Below, piece after piece: positions 25,319 to 34,977 of a DNA stretch of 64,000 nucleotides; position 1 is the stretch's first letter, and the number at the start of each line of letters is the position of its first letter. This DNA comes from Kumtagia yinganensis. GTDB lineage: Bacteria; Pseudomonadota; Alphaproteobacteria; Rhizobiales; Rhizobiaceae. The notes under the pieces were generated by a model. That model had not been told where the DNA came from. It saw nothing but the letters and a program-made list of their open reading frames with translations, and searched no databases. Position numbers and translations under genes: made by a program. Location: contig NZ_JBEBMH010000004.1 in NCBI RefSeq assembly GCF_040081985.1, positions 62,001-126,000 on the forward strand. Direction: 5' to 3'.

Positions 25319-26263
25319 TCACGGCAGGGCGCCGATGCGCTCCAGCATCAATTCGAAGAAGGGCGCGGGCTCGATGCGCCGCAGCACATTGCAATTCTTC
25401 GGTCGCCCGGTGACGTGCCACCAGTCGACCACCGTCATGCCGATCGTCTCGGGAGAAACGATGTCGACCGTCACATTGCACTGGCGCTGCTCGTAGATTT
25501 CGGGCGCCAGCAGATATCCGGTAACGCAGGCGTCGTGAATGGGACGGGCGGCCGTCGGAAACTTGTGGCTGCCGTACTGACGGAAAAAATCCGCCATGTT
25601 GGCCGCCTCGATCGCGGCGCGGCGGCCGGTGGCGCGCAGGCGGTCCAGCCACTCCGGCGTCATCTGCGCGGTATAGGTGCAGTCGATCGACGCCATGGTG
25701 ATCGGCGCGCCCGAATGGAAAACCTTGTGCGCCGCATGCGGGTCGACAAAGATGTTGAACTCGGCGGCGGGCGTGGCGTTGCCGCCCTCGAAGAATCCGC
25801 CCCCCATCAACACCACCTCGCGGATGCGCGGCACGATGCGCGGCTCCATGGTCATGGCCATGGCCAGGTTGGTCATCGGCCCAAGCGTGCAGACCGTCAG
25901 CTCGCCCTCGGGCGCATCCATGATGGCGCGCGTCAGGTAGTTGACCGCGTGTTCGCTTTGCAGCGGCGTGACCGGCTCCGGCAGATCGGCGCCGTCCAGT
26001 CCGGTCTCGCCGTGCACATATTCGGCAGTGATAAGCTTGCGCACCATCGGCGCCGGACAGCCGGCAAAGACCGGAATGTCGGGGCGTCCGGCGAGTTCGA
26101 CCACCTTCAGCGCGTTCTTGGACGTCAGCGCGAGCGGCACGTTGCCGCCGACCGTGGTGACGCCGACCACCTCGAGTTCGTTCGGCGATCCCAATGCGAA
26201 CAGGATGGCGAAGGCGTCGTCCTGTCCCGGATCGGTGTCGATGATGATTTTGCGCGCCGCCAT
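25319..26263 (-). CDS. Inosine-uridine preferring nucleoside hydrolase family protein
   Basis: A 314-residue N-ribosyl hydrolase. It begins MAARKIIIDTDPGQDDAFAI; the DTDPGxDDA motif binds the catalytic calcium. Other motifs are VCTLGPMTNLAMAM, VVLMGGGFFEGGNATPAAEF and NIFVDPHAA, and the Asp of IHDACVTGYLL. It cleaves nucleosides to base and ribose. It diverges from the 2OG-Fe(II) oxygenase gene over 99 bp holding a perfect palindrome. Confidence 0.94.
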   Translation of the reverse strand: MAARKIIIDTDPGQDDAFAILFALGSPNELEVVGVTTVGGNVPLALTSKNALKVVELAGRPDIPVFAGCPAPMVRKLITAEYVHGETGLDGADLPEPVTPLQSEHAVNYLTRAIMDAPEGELTVCTLGPMTNLAMAMTMEPRIVPRIREVVLMGGGFFEGGNATPAAEFNIFVDPHAAHKVFHSGAPITMASIDCTYTAQMTPEWLDRLRATGRRAAIEAANMADFFRQYGSHKFPTAARPIHDACVTGYLLAPEIYEQRQCNVTVDIVSPETIGMTVVDWWHVTGRPKNCNVLRRIEPAPFFELMLERIGALP

Positions 26264-26320
26264 TGTCGTCCGATCCTGCTTGCATTCGATGGGGCTTGCC
26301 GATAGCACACCGATGTGTAG

Positions 26321-26338
26321 AGATACAGTACTGTATCT
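26321..26338. promoter_or_regulatory. 18-bp perfect palindrome, likely operator of a divergent promoter
   Basis: AGATACAGTACTGTATCT is self-complementary over all 18 bases, in an AT-rich spot 25 bp before the oxygenase start and 58 bp from the hydrolase start. The ATAC..GTAT form resembles GntR-type operators. No GntR gene is present in the window; the nearest regulator gene is the TetR at 24550. Confidence 0.7.
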
Positions 26339-26362
26339 TATGTTCAAGACAGGACGACGGCG

Positions 26363-27376
26363 ATGGCTGCAAGCGAACGCGGCGACTTTTCCGAAATTCC
26401 GATGCTGGATGTTTCCGGCCTCTACAGCGGGGACGAAAAGGCGGTCCGGGCGGTGGCAGGGACGCTGCGCGGCTATCTCGAAAACATCGGCTTCCTCTAT
26501 GTCGTCGGCCATCCGATCCTGCGCGCCGATGTCGAGGCCGTCCGCGACGCCGGCAAAAAATTCTTCGCGCTGCCGGACGAGGAAAAGCTCAAGCTGAAGA
26601 TCGACAAGAATTTCCGCGGCTACCTGCCCTTCGCCGGTTCGACCATCGTCACCTCCTCGGTCGCCACCGTGAGCAAGCCGAACCAGAGCGAATCGATCTT
26701 CTTCATGCACGAAGTCGATGCCGCCGATCCGCGCGCGCTGGCCGGCAGGCCGCTGCAGGGGCCGAACCAATGGCCGGAAGAACAGGCGCTCCCCGGCTTC
26801 CGCGCGACGATGGACAACTATGTCGCCGAGATGAGCACGCTGGCGCGAAAGATGGTCGGCGCAATCGCGATCTCGCTCGGCATGCCGGCGAACAGCCTGG
26901 ACGGCTATTTCGAGCAGCCGACGACCTTCCTGCGGCTGCTGCACTATCCGACCCAGCCGAAGGAGGAAGGCCTGTTCGGCTCGGCGCCGCACACCGACTA
27001 CGGCTTCATCACCTTGCTCGCGCAGGACGATGTCGGCGGCCTCGAGGTCAAGAACAAGGCCGGCGACTGGGTGCCGGCGCCGCCCGTGCCGGATTCCTTC
27101 GTCATGAATGTCGGCGACATCCTCGCCCGCTGGTCGAACGACCAGTTCGTGTCGACCCCGCACCGGGTGATCAACCGCTCGGGGCGCGAGCGCTATTCGC
27201 AGCCCTTCTTCTTCGACCCGTCGATGGAGGCCATGATCGAGGCGCTGCCGGCCTGCGTGCCCGCCGGAACCGCGCCGAAATACGGGCCGGTCGAATATGG
27301 CGACTATCTGATGGAGCGCATCGACAAGAACTACCATTACCGCAAGAAGCTGGCGGCGGAGACGCCTGCCGCTTGA
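26363..27376 (+). CDS. Isopenicillin N synthase-like 2OG-Fe(II) oxygenase
   Basis: A 337-residue double-stranded beta-helix dioxygenase. The N-terminal DIOX_N domain has IPMLDVSGLYSG and GFLYVVGHPI. The iron triad is H210-D212 (APHTDYGFITLL) and H267 (STPHRVINRSG), with the 2-oxoglutarate-binding R277-x-S279 (RYSQPFFFDPS). The substrate is unknown. It is followed after 134 bp by a polar amino-acid type ABC importer, so oxidation of an imported amine or amino acid is a reasonable guess. Confidence 0.9.
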   Translation: MAASERGDFSEIPMLDVSGLYSGDEKAVRAVAGTLRGYLENIGFLYVVGHPILRADVEAVRDAGKKFFALPDEEKLKLKIDKNFRGYLPFAGSTIVTSSVATVSKPNQSESIFFMHEVDAADPRALAGRPLQGPNQWPEEQALPGFRATMDNYVAEMSTLARKMVGAIAISLGMPANSLDGYFEQPTTFLRLLHYPTQPKEEGLFGSAPHTDYGFITLLAQDDVGGLEVKNKAGDWVPAPPVPDSFVMNVGDILARWSNDQFVSTPHRVINRSGRERYSQPFFFDPSMEAMIEALPACVPAGTAPKYGPVEYGDYLMERIDKNYHYRKKLAAETPAA

Positions 27377-27510
27377 GGGAAAGCCGGCCAGGGTACAGAA
27401 TTCGGCCGGCCGCCGTTAGGGTGGCCGACTTGGATCCGCTCCTCCGGGCCTGGGGCAGGAGCAGAGGCGGGAAGCAAGAGCGTCAAGAAGACTCCAGAGG
27501 AGAAATGGGA

Positions 27511-28371
27511 ATGCGCAAGAATCTCTCTCAACTGGCGGGGCTGGGCCTCGCTGCGATGGTCACGGCGTGGAGCGCGGCAGCGCTTGCCGCCGACGTGCCG
27601 AAATCCGCCGAGGTCGAGCAGACCGGCAAGCTCACCGTCGCCAACACGCTCGACTACGCGCCGTTCGAATATATCGATGCCGAAGGCAAGCAGGTCGGAA
27701 TCATCATCGAATTCGCCGGTGAGGTTGCGAAACTGGTCGGCGCCGAACTCGACGTGCAGCGCACCCCTTTCCCGTCGATGATCCCCGGCCTGGCGGCCGG
27801 TCGCTTCAAGATCGCCTGGGAGACGTTTTCAGCCAATCCCGAGCGCCTGCAGCAGGTCGACTTCGTGATGTTCGTCAAGGCCGGCCTCGCCGCCTCGACC
27901 TCGCCGGACAAGAAGGACAGCTTTACCGGCGACATGCCGCTCTGTGGCAAGCGCGTCGGCGTTTCGGCCGGCACCGCGTCCGACTTCCTGGTCGACAAGC
28001 TCAGCAAGGAATGCACCGACAAGGGCCAGAAGGCGATCGAGAAGTCGGTGTTCAACTCGTCCACCGACATCGTCCAGGCCGTGCTCTCCGACCGGGTCGA
28101 CGCGCGCATGGACGACGCCACCGCCTCCAGCTATTTCGAGGTGACGAGCAAGGGCCAGCTGGTCGTGCTGCCGACGCTCTACGACGTCGCGCCGCTCGGC
28201 ATGGCTATAGCCAAGAACGACAAGGGCACCGCCGACATGATGGTCGCGGCACTTGCCGAACTCTTCAAGAACGGCACCTACCAGGCGATCCTCGACAAAT
28301 ACGGCATGGGCGCCTACGCGATCAAGGAACCCTATTTCGTCGGCAGCATGGACGCGCTGCGCGCCGAATGA
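27511..28371 (+). CDS. ABC transporter substrate-binding protein, amino-acid type (SBP family 3)
   Basis: A 286-residue periplasmic protein. ATG 27511 is preferred over 27505 because AGGAG (27498-27502) is 8 nt upstream. The signal peptide is LGLAAMVTAWSAAALAADVP. The mature protein has GKLTVANTLDYAPFEYIDAE and the family-3 features GIIIEFAGEVAKLVGAEL, CGKRVGVSAGTASDF and KYGMGAYAI. It supplies ligand to the downstream permease and ATPase. The ligand is not predictable from sequence. Confidence 0.92.
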   Translation: MRKNLSQLAGLGLAAMVTAWSAAALAADVPKSAEVEQTGKLTVANTLDYAPFEYIDAEGKQVGIIIEFAGEVAKLVGAELDVQRTPFPSMIPGLAAGRFKIAWETFSANPERLQQVDFVMFVKAGLAASTSPDKKDSFTGDMPLCGKRVGVSAGTASDFLVDKLSKECTDKGQKAIEKSVFNSSTDIVQAVLSDRVDARMDDATASSYFEVTSKGQLVVLPTLYDVAPLGMAIAKNDKGTADMMVAALAELFKNGTYQAILDKYGMGAYAIKEPYFVGSMDALRAE

Positions 28372-28433
28372 CGCAGGCGCGGCGCCGGTTCTTTTTCCGG
28401 CGCCGCCACAATGGACGAGCAAGCGGAGCAGCG

Positions 28434-29377
28434 ATGAGTACGGCGGAGGGAAGCCATCCGGATGCGCGGGCGGCGGTCGTTTCGGCCGCGGAACGGCTGG
28501 TCGTCGTGCCGCGCCGGCACTACGGCATCTGGGTCGGCACGGCCTTCGCCTTGCTCATCGCCTTCTTCATCGTCCGCGCCTTCGCCAGCAACCCAGCCTT
28601 CGCCTGGGGCACGGCGGCGAACTACCTGTTCCATCCACCCATCCTGCGCGGCCTCGGCAACACGCTGATCCTGACCGTGCTGATCATGGCGGCGGCGATC
28701 GTCATCGGCACGATCGTCGCCATCATGCGCGTATCGCCGAGCCCGGTGCTGCGCACTTTCGCAGGCGTTTATGTCTGGTTCTTCCGCGGCGTGCCGGCGC
28801 TGATCCAGCTCATCTTCTGGTTCAACCTTGCCCTGCTCGTGCGCGAGTTCTCGCTGACGCTGCCCTATGTCGGCACGATCTTCTCGGTGCGGACCAACGA
28901 TTTCATGACGCCGTTCTTCTCGGCCGTGGTCGCGCTGTCGCTCTGCGAGGCGGGCTACATGGCGGAAATCATCCGCGCCGGCATCAAGTCGGTGCCCAGC
29001 GGCCAGGCCGAAGCGGCAAGCGCGCTGGGCATGCCCTATCGCATGATTTTAAAGCGCATCGTGCTGCCGCAGGCCATGCGCTTCGTCGTGCCGCCCACCG
29101 GCAACGAGGCGATCAACCTGTTGAAGATGACCTCGCTGGTGACGTTCATCGCGGTCGACGATCTTTTCTACTCCGCACAGTCGATCTATGCGCGCACCTT
29201 CGAGACCATCCCGCTGCTGATCGTCGTCGCCTTCTGGTATCTCGCCGTCGTCAGCATCATGTCGGTCGGCCAGCATTTCCTCGAGCGGCATTTCGGCCGC
29301 AGCGAGGTGCGCCGCGATCCCATGGGCATGCGCATCCTGCGCAACGCCTTCGGCCCGCGGGCGACGGGGGCGACGCC

Positions 29378-29381
<4 letters not shown>
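28434..29381 (+). CDS. Amino-acid type ABC transporter permease
   Basis: A 315-residue inner-membrane permease (HisM/GlnP type). A cytoplasmic N-terminus precedes about six TM segments (YGIWVGTAFALLIAFFIVRA first). The EAA loop is EAASALGMPYRMILKRIVLP, with QAMRFVVPPTGNEAINLLKM typical of this family. The start ATG 28434 has GGAG 6 nt upstream. The stop overlaps the ATPase start (ATGA). A single permease suggests a homodimer. Confidence 0.94.
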
Positions 29382-30184
<803 letters not shown>

Positions 30185-30389
30185 TCTTTCGGGCGGGCCC
30201 CGAGAATGCCGGAACCTGCAACGTCCCAGCCGAAATTGCGCCACGGCATCTTCCACAGGCGCGTCAGGTCGGCGAAGTAGTCGCAGCGAATTTCCCAAGC
30301 GAATCCGATGATTTCCGCCGCGGGCCGAGGCAGTAGCAACAACACGGTTTTCTGATACGATTCCGCCATTCTCGCGTCAGGCGCACACG

Positions 30390-31814
30390 ATGGCGACACC
30401 CTCGGATTCGACTTTACCGGCTCCGGCATTCCGGGCCAGAAGTTCAGCCTACCTCATCGGAATCATCGTCTGTGTGATTTTGATGTCGGGACTGCTCTTT
30501 GGCTACGACCAAGGGGTGATCTCGGGCGCCTTGAGCGGGATCAAGCGGGCGCTGGGCCTCAGCCCTCTCCTGATCGAAGTTGTTACGAGCTGGGTTACGC
30601 TTGGCGCCTTGTTCGGTTCGTTGGCGGCAGGCGAACTTGCCGATCGCATTGGCCGCAAGAAGACCGTTCTGACCGCGGCGGTTCTCTTCATTCTTGGCGC
30701 GCTTATCCAGGCATCTGCTCCTCATACGGCTGTTCTGGTCGCCGGACGGCTGGTCGTCGGTTTCGGGGTTGGCGTCGCCGCCGTCGCCGCTCCCCTCTAC
30801 GGAAGCGAAACCGCCCAGGCAACGTGGAGGGGCCGCCTCGTCTCCGCCTACCAGATGGCGATTACCATCGGGATCTTTCTCGCCTATCTGGTCAACGGTG
30901 CACTATCCGATGGTGCGGACTGGCGCATGATGCTGGGGCTGGCGGCGGTCCCCGGCATCCTTCTTGCGCTGTTTGCGCTGGCGGCGCCGGAATCCCCGCG
31001 CTGGTTGATCAAGCAGGGCCGGCCGGAGGCCGCGCGGAATATCCTGGCTCGCTTGCTCAACAAGGATGATTGCCAGGCTGAATTGAACGAGATCGAAAAC
31101 GCGCTGCGCCTGGAAGCCGGCGCCGTGTCCTGGCGTGAAGTGTTCAAGCCGATCTACCGGAAGCCGCTTGCCATCGGCATCGGGCTGGCGGTGTTTCAGC
31201 AAGTCACCGGCATCAACGCCATCATCTATTACGCAAATCCGATCTTTGCCGCCTCCGGCTTTGCGACGCCCGAGGCGCAGGCGGCCGCGACCACATGGGG
31301 GATAGGCGCCACCAACGTTCTATCCACGCTCATCGCGATAGCGTTCATCGATCGGATCGGGCGTGTTCCGCTACTGCTTGCTGGATTGATCGGCATGGGC
31401 GCAAGCCTCGCAACGGTCGGGCTTGCCTTTCAATTCTTTGAAGCGCCCGGCGATGATGCGACCTATGGAGCAACCATCACGGTCGTCGCGCTTGTCATCT
31501 TCATCGCATCGTTTGCGTTCTCTCTGGGACCCGTCGTGTGGACGGTGATCAACGAGGTCTTTCCAAGCCGGGTCAGAAGCCGGGGCGTTGCGATTTCAAC
31601 CGCCGTCAACTGGGCGGCCGCATTTGTGGTCAGCGAATTTTTCCTTTCGCTTGTGCAGGTGCTGGGCAGACCATTCACCTTCTGGCTTTTCGCGCTGCTT
31701 TGTCTCGTGGGCTGGATCTGGATCTATCGCAAGGTTCCCGAAACCAAGGGGCGTTCGCTGGAGGAGATCGAGCAGCTTTGGCACGATCCGTCGGTGAACA
31801 CGGTGAGACCATAG
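30390..31814 (+). CDS. Sugar porter family MFS transporter
   Basis: A 474-residue, 12-TM transporter. Sugar-porter signatures present are GLLFGYDQGVISGAL in TM1, GELADRIGRKKTV, the PESPRWLI motif before the central loop, QQVTGINAIIYYANPIFAAS in TM7, FIDRIGRVPLLL and the C-terminal PETKGRSLEEIE. It probably imports a monosaccharide or polyol by proton symport. Codon use is less GC-biased than in neighbours (many TTT, TCG-GGA and CTT-type codons), hinting at separate acquisition. No sugar enzyme adjoins it; the next sequence is a gene relic. Confidence 0.93.
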   Translation: MATPSDSTLPAPAFRARSSAYLIGIIVCVILMSGLLFGYDQGVISGALSGIKRALGLSPLLIEVVTSWVTLGALFGSLAAGELADRIGRKKTVLTAAVLFILGALIQASAPHTAVLVAGRLVVGFGVGVAAVAAPLYGSETAQATWRGRLVSAYQMAITIGIFLAYLVNGALSDGADWRMMLGLAAVPGILLALFALAAPESPRWLIKQGRPEAARNILARLLNKDDCQAELNEIENALRLEAGAVSWREVFKPIYRKPLAIGIGLAVFQQVTGINAIIYYANPIFAASGFATPEAQAAATTWGIGATNVLSTLIAIAFIDRIGRVPLLLAGLIGMGASLATVGLAFQFFEAPGDDATYGATITVVALVIFIASFAFSLGPVVWTVINEVFPSRVRSRGVAISTAVNWAAAFVVSEFFLSLVQVLGRPFTFWLFALLCLVGWIWIYRKVPETKGRSLEEIEQLWHDPSVNTVRP

Positions 31815-31851
31815 CCGGCGAGACCAATCCTTATCGGGCCGTGGTCCCCGA

Positions 31852-32019
31852 CTATTCCGCTTCGATGCCGATCACCCGCACATGCGGCGCCAGCGCCTTG
31901 AGCGCTATCGCGACGCCGCTGATCAGTCCGCCGCCAGCCATGGCGACCAGCACGGTCGTCACGTCCGGCATCTGCTCCAGACCTTCAGCGTAGTAGAGCG
32001 CCTCCGCCGGAAGATGATG
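31852..32019 (-). pseudogene. 3' relic of a threonine/serine dehydratase gene
   Basis: About 56 codons on the minus strand, opening HHLPAEALYYAEGLEQMPDV and ending in GGGLISGVAIALKALAPHVR, VIGIEAE and a stop. The GGGLISGxAxAxKAL...VIG(I/V) segment is the PLP-phosphate-binding tail region of threonine ammonia-lyases. Everything upstream is missing: the frame begins immediately after the stop of the NADH dehydrogenase gene. It is non-functional. Confidence 0.75.
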
Positions 32020-33318
32020 CTAGCGATCCTCGCGGCCGGTGATCAGGCGCGCGCCGCGATCGAAGGTGACGTAAGCCCAGGCCCAGTCGAGGAAGACGAC
32101 GATGCGGTTACGAAACCCGACGAGGAAGAACAGGTGCGCGAAGCACCAGAGCAGCCACGCGGGCAAGCCGGAGAGCCACAGCCAGCCGAAATCGGCCACG
32201 GCCGCCTTGCGGCCGATCGTTGCGAGGTTGCCATAGTCGCGGTAGCGGAACGGCTCGATGGCGCTGCCCGAGAGTTTCGCCTTGATCAGCCGGGCGACAT
32301 ATTTGCCCATCTGCTTGGCTGCCGGCGCCACACCGGGCACAAGCCGGCCGTCGGCGCCCTTCACGGCAGCGGTGTCGCCGATGACGTAGACACCGTCCAG
32401 GCCAGGCGCGTGCAACCTTTCGTCGACCACCACGCGGCCAGCCCGGTCGGCCGGCACGCCGAGCCATTTGGCGGCGCGGGAGGCCATGACGCCGGCCGCC
32501 CACAGCACCGAGGCGGCCGCTATCTCCTGTCCGTCGGCGAGTCCGACGCCATCGCCGTCGCAGCGCACGACCGCCGCGCCCAGCCGCACCTCCACGCCGA
32601 GCCTCTCCAGTTGCGTCTTCGCCTTGGCGGAAAGTTTTTCGGGAAAGGTCGGCAGGACGCGCTCGCCGGCTTCGACGAGGATGACCCGCGCCGAGGAGGG
32701 ATCGATATGGCGGAAATCCCGCACGATTGCCTTGCGCGCGAGTTCGACGATGGCGCCTGCCAGTTCGACGCCGGTCGGCCCGCCGCCGACAATGACGAAG
32801 GTCAGGAGGTTGGCGCGCAGATCGGGATCTCGCGTCGCCTCCGCCCGCTCGAAGGCAGTGAGGATGCGGCCGCGGATTTCGGTGGCGTCGGGAATGGTCT
32901 TCAGGCCCGGCGCGCTGGCTTCCCATTCGTCGTGACCGAAATAGGCATGACGCGCGCCGGTTGCGATCACCAGGAAATCATAGCCAATGCGGCTGTTGTC
33001 GGTGACGACGGCGCGCGATGCGGTGTCGATGCCTTGCACGCTCTCCATCAGCACTTTGGCGTTCTTCTGGCGCGACAGGATGCGCCGGATCGGCATGGCG
33101 ATCTGTGCCGGCGACAGGCCGGCGGTCGCAACCTGATAGAGCAGCGGCTGGAACAGGTGGTAGTTGCGGCGGTCGATGACGGTGACGTCGACATCCGCCT
33201 TGCGCAGGCCCATCGCCGCGTTGAGGCCGCCGAAACCGGCACCGAGGATGACGACTTGCGGCCGGCGGCCGGCGGCTCCAGCCGCATGACCAGGGGTGGC
33301 GTCGATGTCATCGCTCAT
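32020..33318 (-). CDS. ndh: Type II NADH dehydrogenase (NAD(P)/FAD-dependent oxidoreductase)
   Basis: A 432-residue single-subunit, non-proton-pumping NADH:quinone oxidoreductase. The FAD motif is VVILGAGFGGLNAAMGL, then LVIATGARHAYFG, the NADH Rossmann motif FVIVGGGPTGVELAGAI, and the second FAD-contact motif GVYVIGDTAAVKG. The C-terminus has the amphipathic/hydrophobic membrane-binding stretch LPAWLLWCFAHLFFLVGFRN. ATG 33318 (6 nt from GGAG) is slightly preferred to ATG 33321. It diverges from gnd. Confidence 0.93.
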   Translation of the reverse strand: MSDDIDATPGHAAGAAGRRPQVVILGAGFGGLNAAMGLRKADVDVTVIDRRNYHLFQPLLYQVATAGLSPAQIAMPIRRILSRQKNAKVLMESVQGIDTASRAVVTDNSRIGYDFLVIATGARHAYFGHDEWEASAPGLKTIPDATEIRGRILTAFERAEATRDPDLRANLLTFVIVGGGPTGVELAGAIVELARKAIVRDFRHIDPSSARVILVEAGERVLPTFPEKLSAKAKTQLERLGVEVRLGAAVVRCDGDGVGLADGQEIAAASVLWAAGVMASRAAKWLGVPADRAGRVVVDERLHAPGLDGVYVIGDTAAVKGADGRLVPGVAPAAKQMGKYVARLIKAKLSGSAIEPFRYRDYGNLATIGRKAAVADFGWLWLSGLPAWLLWCFAHLFFLVGFRNRIVVFLDWAWAYVTFDRGARLITGREDR

Positions 33319-33505
33319 CATCGTCTCCGATCGCTCGCCGCAACATGGGTCGGCCCCGGCCAAGGAACAAGCGGGGAATGTGATTGCCGGGCCGGAAGAC
33401 GACGGCGGGCGCTTGGCTAAAATTGCCTGTCGACATCGTCCGCAAAATGTCCGGTAATAAGCGGTGTCGGTAAAGCCACCTCCCCCAAGCGCCAGAGAGC
33501 AGCAC

Positions 33506-34513
33506 ATGCAGATCGGAATGATGGGACTGGGCCGGATGGGCGCGAACATGGTTCGCCGCCTTCTGCGCGACGGCCATGAATGCGTGGTCAACGACATCAA
33601 TCCCGACAGCGTGGCGGCGCTGGCCAAGGACGGCGCGACCGGCACGGCGTCGCTGGAAGCGTTCGTCGGCGGCCTCACCAAACCGCGCAGCGTCTGGCTG
33701 ATGCTGCCGGCGGCGATCACCGGCAAGGTCGTCGAGCAGGTCGCGGCGCTGATGGAGCCCGGCGACATCATCATCGACGGCGGCAATTCGAACTACCGCG
33801 ACGCTGTCGACCAGGCGGGGCGGCTTCAGGCGCGCGGCCTGAGCTACGTCGATGTCGGCACCAGCGGCGGCGTCTGGGGCCTGGAACGCGGCTATTGCCT
33901 GATGATCGGCGGTCCCGACAGCGCCGTGCGTCATCTCGACCCGATCTTCGCGACCCTGGCGCCCGGGCCCGACGCCGGCGCGCCCACCCCCGGCGACGGA
34001 GCCGGCACCGCGCCGCTCGGCTATCTCCACTGCGGTCCGAGCGGAGCCGGCCACTTCGTCAAGATGGTCCACAACGGCATCGAATACGGCGTCATGGCCG
34101 CCTATGCCGAAGGCATGAACATATTGAAGGCCGCGAATTCCGGAAAACGGCAGCGCGAAGCGGACGCCGAGACGACCCCGCTTTCGGAGCCGCAATATTA
34201 CCAGTTCGATGTCGATGTCGCCGCCGTGGCGGAGGTCTGGCGGCACGGCAGCGTCATCGGATCATGGCTGCTCGATCTCACCGCCGACGCGCTCAAGGGC
34301 GACTCCAGCCTGACCAAGTTCGGCGGCCGCGTCTCCGATTCCGGCGAAGGCCGGTGGACGCTGAAAGCCGCGATCGACACCGGCGTGCCCGCTCCGGTTC
34401 TGTCCTCCGCCCTGTTCGACCGGTTCAGTTCGCGCGGCGAATCGGAATTCGCCGACAAGTTGCTGTCGGCCATGCGCTTCGCCTTCGGGGGACATGTCGA
34501 GAAGCCGAAATAG
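33506..34513 (+). CDS. gnd: 6-phosphogluconate dehydrogenase, decarboxylating (short GndA/YqeC type)
   Basis: A 335-residue enzyme oxidising 6-phosphogluconate to ribulose 5-phosphate and CO2. The NAD(P) motif is QIGMMGLGRMGANMV; the substrate motifs are IIDGGNSNYRDA, YVDVGTSGGVWGLERGYCLM and CGPSGAGHFVKMVHNGIEYG, with catalytic Lys and Asn in the last. At about 335 residues it is the short form, often NAD-preferring, rather than the 470-residue form. The start ATG 33506 follows GAGAGC. Confidence 0.94.
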   Translation: MQIGMMGLGRMGANMVRRLLRDGHECVVNDINPDSVAALAKDGATGTASLEAFVGGLTKPRSVWLMLPAAITGKVVEQVAALMEPGDIIIDGGNSNYRDAVDQAGRLQARGLSYVDVGTSGGVWGLERGYCLMIGGPDSAVRHLDPIFATLAPGPDAGAPTPGDGAGTAPLGYLHCGPSGAGHFVKMVHNGIEYGVMAAYAEGMNILKAANSGKRQREADAETTPLSEPQYYQFDVDVAAVAEVWRHGSVIGSWLLDLTADALKGDSSLTKFGGRVSDSGEGRWTLKAAIDTGVPAPVLSSALFDRFSSRGESEFADKLLSAMRFAFGGHVEKPK

Positions 34514-34709
34514 CAAAACCACCGTCCGCTCCAATTTTTGCTCCGATCACGAAATTGTGTACCGGCTCAATGGCTTGGAGCATATCCGTTCCACGCCTCC
34601 AGCGGGCCGTTGAGCGCCTCTCTCGACCTGCCGCTGCGTCATGTCTCTTTCTTATTTCCTTCGCATGTGCGAACTAGGAGAAAGGGGCACAACTGGAAAT
34701 TCAGGAAGT

Positions 34710-34920
34710 ATGTGGATTAAACTTACCAAAAGCGACGATAAACCGGTGCTGGTGAACATCTCCAAGATCAGCGGCGCCTCGGCCTCGAAGGGCGGTGACG
34801 ATTCAGTTTGACGAACGATACACCGCTCCCGGCACCCGCCTTGCGGTGGGAGAGCCGATCGAGGAAATCGCCGACATGATGGGAGCGCCCTATCTCGAAG
34901 CACGCGCGCCGCGCGGCTGA
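34710..34920 (+). pseudogene. Frameshifted small conserved ORF
   Basis: The frame from ATG 34710 reads MWIKLTKSDDKPVLVNISKI, SGASASKGG and then meets TGA at 34809. The frame beginning just before that stop continues VTIQFDERYTAPGTRLAVGE, PIEEIADMMGAP to TGA 34918-34920. Joined, they would make one protein of about 65 residues of the MWIxLT...VxIxFDExY type (FlbD-like small beta protein). A one-step frameshift near 34790-34800 is the simplest explanation. A sequencing error cannot be excluded. Confidence 0.5.
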
Positions 34921-34938
34921 TCCAATCTCTCGATGCAC

Positions 34939-34977
34939 AAACCCCGCCGTCCCGACGGCGGGGTTTTGCTTTTTTCA
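34939..34977 (+). terminator. Rho-independent terminator
   Basis: A perfect stem CCCCGCCGTC / GACGGCGGGG with a 2-nt loop, followed by TTTTGCTTTTTT and preceded by an A-rich segment. It follows the frameshifted small ORF; the A-run could make it work weakly in the other direction. Confidence 0.9.

Noticed and set aside
32020..33786. Longer N-terminus for the NADH dehydrogenase (start at 33786)
   Set aside because: It would run through the divergent gnd start; the FAD motif begins shortly after ATG 33318.
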